Source of the DNA: an uncultured Bacteroides sp.
Lineage (GTDB): Bacteria > Bacteroidota > Bacteroidia > Bacteroidales > Bacteroidaceae
Direction: 5' to 3'
DNA length: 36,314 bases
NCBI RefSeq assembly: GCF_958445495.1
Contig: NZ_CAUCSQ010000043.1
Span: 1-36,314, forward strand
The notes under the pieces were generated by a model, which worked only from the letters and a program-made list of their open reading frames with translations, was not told where the DNA came from and did no database searches. Below are positions 33,329 through 36,314 of this stretch, piece by piece; position 1 is the stretch's first letter, and the number at the start of each line of letters is the position of its first letter. A program made the translations under genes and the position numbers.

Positions 33329-33406
33329 ATGACAACTCATACAGGAATAACAAAGGGACAAGTAAACTTATTTAGTTTTAGAAAGATATTGAGTAAACTC
33401 ACTTAG
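33329..33406 (+). CDS. Short 25-residue open frame of unknown status
   Basis: ATG 33329 starts a frame that reads MTTHTGITKGQVNLFSFRKI and ends at TAG 33404-33406. It sits right after a promoter-like site. The sequence looks protein-like and might be the start of a lost gene, but I cannot name a family. It could also be chance. Confidence 0.25.
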   Translation: MTTHTGITKGQVNLFSFRKILSKLT

Positions 33407-33480
33407 GTATAACAAGCGAAGTTGTCAACTAAATCCAGTGTAGTACATTCCTACGGCAGAATAGAATGTTCCGTCCTATT

Positions 33481-33657
33481 GAAACGGTTCGTTCCATTGC
33501 ATGAAACAGTTTGTTCCATTGTATGAAACTGTAGTTTCAGTAGTTAGGAAACTTTAGTTTCATGCCTTTGAAACTATGGTTTCTTTCTGTTGAAACTCTA
33601 GTTCCATGCAGCAGAAACTTTAGTTTCAAGCAGTAGAAACCGGTATGGAACTAAAGA
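33481..33657. repeat. Array of eight 22-bp units with a GAAACT/AGTTTC dyad
   Basis: Units start at 33481, 33503, 33525, 33548, 33570, 33592, 33614 and 33636; all are 22 bp except one of 23. The core is GAAACTTTAGTTTCA (with an internal inverted repeat GAAACT..AGTTTC), followed by 7-8 variable bases such as TGCCTTT, TTCTGTT, TGCAGCA and AGCAGTA. Outer units are more diverged (GAAACGGTTCGTTCC). The centre-to-centre spacing of two helical turns puts all dyads on one face of DNA. The array ends 224 bases before yaaA. Confidence 0.92.
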
Positions 33658-33807
33658 GGGCAGGGATAACACTGCAATATGCCGGATAACGTGGGCTGCC
33701 TGTCAGTTTATGCTTGAATAGGGGCGGGCATTTTGGGCTGTTGCCGGATGGCGTAACCCCCTGTATCGAGGGGATGTCGGCGGGGCTGTCCAACCTTATG
33801 CCGCAAC

Positions 33808-33841
33808 TTGGTGCAATCTTTGGTTTTATTTTCTATCTTTG
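33808..33841 (+). promoter_or_regulatory. yaaA promoter
   Basis: TATCTTTG at 33834-33841 is a perfect -7 box, 39 bases before the yaaA ATG. A TTG at 33808-33810 may be the -33 box with a long spacer of 23 bases, the same spacing as in front of the DUF177 gene. Confidence 0.6.
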
Positions 33842-33880
33842 TCCCGATAACTGTCATTTTAGAATCATTATTATAGAGAA

Positions 33881-34654
33881 ATGCTTGTTCTTTTATCTTG
33901 TGCCAAGACGATGAGTGAGACCTCAAAGGTGAAACTGCCTTTGGCTACTGTGCCCCGTTTTCAGAAAGAAGCGTCCGGAATAGCCTTGCAGATGTCTCAG
34001 TTCTCAGTGGGCGAACTGGAACGCCTGTTACGTGTGAATGCGAAGATTGCCGTTGAAAATTATAAACGCTATCAGGCTTTTCATGCCGGAGCGGGTTCCG
34101 GAACGGCTGCTTTGCTCGCTTATACGGGAATCGTGTTCAAGCGCCTGAATCCTAAAGATTTTTCAGCGTCGGATTTTGAATATGCCCAAGAACATTTGCG
34201 GTTGACCTCTTTTTGTTACGGGCTGCTTCGTCCGTTGGATGTGATTCGTTCCTATCGCCTGGAAGGGGATGTGGTATTGCCGGAGTTGGGAAACCGGAAC
34301 CTGTTTTTCTATTGGCAATCCCGGTTGACGGATACATTTATACAAGATATAAAGAATGCGGGAGGGGTTTTGTGCAATCTGGCAAGTGACGAGATGAAAG
34401 GGCTGTTTGACTGGAAAAGGGTAGAAAAGGAAGTACGTGTCGTGACGCCTGAGTTCCATGTGTGGAAAAACGGAAAGCTGGCTACGGTAGTGATATATAC
34501 CAAGATGTCGCGCGGTGAGATGGCCCGTTTTATTTTAAAGAATCGAGTGGAAACCCCGGAAGAGCTGAAAGGATTCTCATGGGAAGGATTCGAGTTTGAC
34601 GAAACCCTTTCAGATGAAAACAAGCTGGTATTTGTTAACGGAAAAGAAAGATAA
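33881..34654 (+). CDS. yaaA: Peroxide stress protein YaaA family (UPF0246)
   Basis: A 257-residue protein of the YaaA/DUF328 family, which lowers free iron and guards against hydrogen peroxide damage in E. coli. Family features visible are the N-terminal LVLLSCAKTM, YKRYQAFHAG, then FCYGLLRPLDVIRSYRLEGD, NLASDEMKG and the final FVNGKE region. Length is normal. The acetyltransferase gene starts 6 bases after its stop, so the two form an operon. A DNA-binding role has also been proposed for the family. Confidence 0.93.
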   Translation: MLVLLSCAKTMSETSKVKLPLATVPRFQKEASGIALQMSQFSVGELERLLRVNAKIAVENYKRYQAFHAGAGSGTAALLAYTGIVFKRLNPKDFSASDFEYAQEHLRLTSFCYGLLRPLDVIRSYRLEGDVVLPELGNRNLFFYWQSRLTDTFIQDIKNAGGVLCNLASDEMKGLFDWKRVEKEVRVVTPEFHVWKNGKLATVVIYTKMSRGEMARFILKNRVETPEELKGFSWEGFEFDETLSDENKLVFVNGKER

Positions 34655-34660
34655 AACAGT

Positions 34661-35212
34661 ATGACGGAAATAGAAAAAATGAGAAACAGCCTGCTGGCGG
34701 ATATGTCCGTACCTGAGTTGCAGGCGAGTTTTGAACGCGCTAAGAATTTGTTGGCGCGTATGCGGGGAATGAGTACGTATGATGAAGAATACAGAAAGTT
34801 GTTGGAAGAACTGGTGCCGGGAATTCCTGAAACTTCAATTATATGCCCGCCTTTTCATTGCGACCACGGCGATGGCATCAGGCTGGGCGAACATGTGTTT
34901 GTCAATGCCAATTGTACGTTTCTGGACGGCGGGTATATCACGATTGGCGCCCATACGCTGGTAGGACCTTGCGTGCAGATTTATACGCCCCATCATCCGA
35001 TGGATTACATGGAAAGGAGAGGCTCTGAGGAGTATGCCTATCCGGTGACAATCGGTGAAGACTGCTGGATTGGCGGCGGAGCCATTCTCTGTCCCGGAGT
35101 GACGATAGGCGACCGTTGTGTGATAGGAGCGGGGAGTGTCGTGACGAAAGATATTCCCGACGACAGTGTGGCGGTCGGGAATCCGGCGCGGGTTATCCGG
35201 AAGCAGTCTTGA
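34661..35212 (+). CDS. Maltose O-acetyltransferase type hexapeptide acetyltransferase
   Basis: A 183-residue left-handed beta-helix acetyltransferase that uses acetyl-CoA, similar to the maltose acetyltransferase/NodL/LacA group. An N-terminal helical Mac domain (about 1-55) is followed by hexapeptide repeats (HVFVNANCTFLDGGYITIG, then VTIGEDCWIGGGAILCPGVT). The catalytic histidine is in YTPHHPMD (residues 111-112). The C-terminal PARVIRK is typical. The acceptor is unknown, probably a sugar. It is translationally close to yaaA. Confidence 0.92.
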   Translation: MTEIEKMRNSLLADMSVPELQASFERAKNLLARMRGMSTYDEEYRKLLEELVPGIPETSIICPPFHCDHGDGIRLGEHVFVNANCTFLDGGYITIGAHTLVGPCVQIYTPHHPMDYMERRGSEEYAYPVTIGEDCWIGGGAILCPGVTIGDRCVIGAGSVVTKDIPDDSVAVGNPARVIRKQS

Positions 35213-35223
35213 CCGGGCAGCCT

Positions 35224-36054
35224 TTATTTCCCGGACTTTAGAGTGCCTGCGCGATAATCTTCGTTGCGGAGCCGCTTTCCGGCAAAGGCATATTTGCGTC
35301 CGAAGCTGACATTCCGGGAGAAGGTGAAGGCGGACATCCCCATAGCGGGTGTCTGCTGATATTGGTATGGCAGGTGCAGGCTGCTGCCGGACAGCCCTTT
35401 GCGATAGTCAATGTTCAGTGTATTATTACAGATGGCCGGCATTTTCAATTCCGGGTTCCCACAGTGTATCTGTAAAGAATCAATCAACTGTTCCACATCA
35501 TTCAAGTCAGATAATGCGGGGATTCCCTTGGAAATTTGTCCTTGGTAACGAATATGAACATTGTCGGAAAGATGGCAGGTGAACTGGATGCGGGGCAGGA
35601 ATGAATGGCTCCGGTATCCTTTTCCTTCCTGGTTAAATCGGGAACAGTCGCCTTGCAGCCCTAAGGAATAATTGAAATCCTTTATTTTGCCGCTGTATTC
35701 CATGTAGACGGAGGTATAGGGCTCCTGCAACTGTGTCTCTGCCGAAGAAGTGCCCGCATATTTGTTTTCGGTCAGCGATTTTCAGTCAGCAGTTGCCGGT
35801 TAGCGGTTGCCGGTAACGGATGCCTGTGTTGAACCGGTTGCCGGTGAGATTCTTTTCGTAAATCCTTTCGCCGGTGAACGCCTGTTTCTTTCCGCGGGTG
35901 GCCGGGTAAATATCGGTCATTGCGGTTGAAAGATGGCATTGGCAACCTCTGACCGGTTCTTTGCCGGATACGATTCTTCCTTTTAATTACAGGTCTTGTG
36001 CAATAAGCGACATGCACAGGCATAAGAATGCTGTGGTCGTAATGGTCGTTTCAT
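35224..36054 (-). pseudogene. Decayed outer-membrane beta-barrel receptor gene
   Basis: On the minus strand, the end of an outer-membrane beta-barrel protein is readable (35730-35224: YTSVYMEYSGKIKDFNYSLG to the aromatic end). The front also survives: ATG 36054 reads MK, then after a frameshift TITTTAFLCLCMSLIAQDL, a signal peptide, a stop, and then LKGRIVSGKEPVRG, a typical start of the regulatory-like domain of TonB-type receptors. After a short stretch (FTGERIYEKNLTGNRFNTG) there are further stops and the joint to the barrel end. The middle of the gene, with the plug and most strands, is missing. Repeated ACCGGCAAC motifs near 35790-35860 may mark the deletion. It cannot make a receptor. 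Confidence 0.72.
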
Positions 36055-36225
36055 GTATTTTTTATCGTTATAAAGAAAGAACCGCGGTTGTCTTTGTCTT
36101 GTTATGTCTGTTAGACGGAACGGAGAAGTGAAAGCAGTACGAAGAAAAAAAGTTTTTTTATCGGTTGATAATCAGCTTGTTCTTTTATATGACCGAAAAT
36201 TTCTTGAAAAATATTACAGGAAATG

Positions 36226-36256
36226 TTTGGAGGTTTCGAAAAAAGCCGTACCTTTG
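36226..36256 (+). promoter_or_regulatory. tRNA promoter
   Basis: TTTG at 36226-36229, a 19-base spacer and TACCTTTG at 36249-36256 form a full Bacteroides promoter. The predicted start, near 36263, is about 20 bases before the tRNA. Confidence 0.82.
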
Positions 36257-36281
36257 CAACGCTTTTGAAACGGAAGTGTAC

Positions 36282-36314
36282 GGGCGTTTAGCTCAGCTGG
36301 TTCAGAGCATCTGC
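36282..36314 (+). tRNA. tRNA, 5' part only (probably tRNA-Val)
   Basis: GGGCGTTTAGCTCAGCTGG and TTCAGAGCATCTGC give the acceptor arm, D arm and the start of the anticodon stem of a tRNA. The window ends before the anticodon. From memory of Bacteroides tRNAs, this beginning fits tRNA-Val(TAC), but identity cannot be confirmed. Confidence 0.85.

Larger units (their letters stand above)
32968..33880. other. 913-base intergenic region between carB and yaaA
   Basis: No full gene is supported in this region. In order it contains the carB terminator, a 3.5-unit array of 31-33 bp repeats (33159-33270), a promoter-like site with a 25-codon frame (33285-33406), an eight-unit array of 22 bp repeats (33481-33657) and the yaaA promoter. 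AGTAAACT-type 15-mers also repeat at 33361 and 33392, 31 bases apart. Confidence 0.7.

Noticed and set aside
33481..33657. CRISPR or guide-RNA type array
   Set aside because: The segments between cores are 7-8 bases, too short for known guides, and no effector gene is in the window.

Overview
The window looks like a chromosomal segment of a Bacteroides-type gut bacterium (order Bacteroidales). The evidence is: promoters of the Bacteroides form (TTTG about 19-20 bases before TAnnTTTG) in front of many genes, a SusD-type lipoprotein, an OstA-like protein beside three parvulin-type foldases, a single-RRM RNA-binding protein, an OmpA protein with a Bacteroidetes-style barrel, and weak Shine-Dalgarno sequences. 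Species-level assignment is not possible from reading alone.

Layout. The window opens in the last bases of a 5S rRNA and its terminator. Next comes a rightward housekeeping block: a DUF177/YceD protein, rpmF, fabH, era and der. A dispersed intergenic element separates der from the convergent lptB. Divergent from lptB are mlaE and mlaF, then a convergent RRM protein gene, then tig, clpP-clpX, recQ and guaB. An envelope-biogenesis block follows: two periplasmic foldase-like proteins, SurA, an OstA/LptA-like protein and a small membrane protein, leading into mutL. After that lie an OmpA-family gene, an orphan SusD-like lipoprotein, leftward trpS, carB with a candidate attenuator leader, yaaA, a hexapeptide acetyltransferase, a decayed outer-membrane beta-barrel gene and the 5' half of a tRNA.

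How the genes work together. Much of the window serves envelope assembly. LptB and the OstA-like protein act in LPS transport, MlaEF in phospholipid transport, SurA and its two relatives fold outer-membrane proteins, and OmpA is a cell-wall anchor. The rest is core translation and ribosome assembly (L32, Era, Der, TrpRS, trigger factor), proteolysis (ClpXP), DNA repair (RecQ, MutL) and nucleotide synthesis (GuaB, CarB).

Most unusual content. The intergenic DNA is the interesting part. (1) A two-copy element lies in inverted orientation behind der and behind trpS. It carries the gene terminator followed by a 21-22 bp repeat present once behind der and 13 times behind trpS. The der copy also has a near-perfect palindrome with IS3-like ends inside the terminator loop. 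(2) Two unrelated degenerate arrays (31-33 bp period and 22 bp period, the second built on a GAAACT..AGTTTC dyad) lie between carB and yaaA. (3) carB is preceded by a promoter, a 39-codon leader frame and a terminator whose stem overlaps the leader stop codon, much like pyrimidine-controlled attenuators. These are reported as candidates; none was checked by a search.
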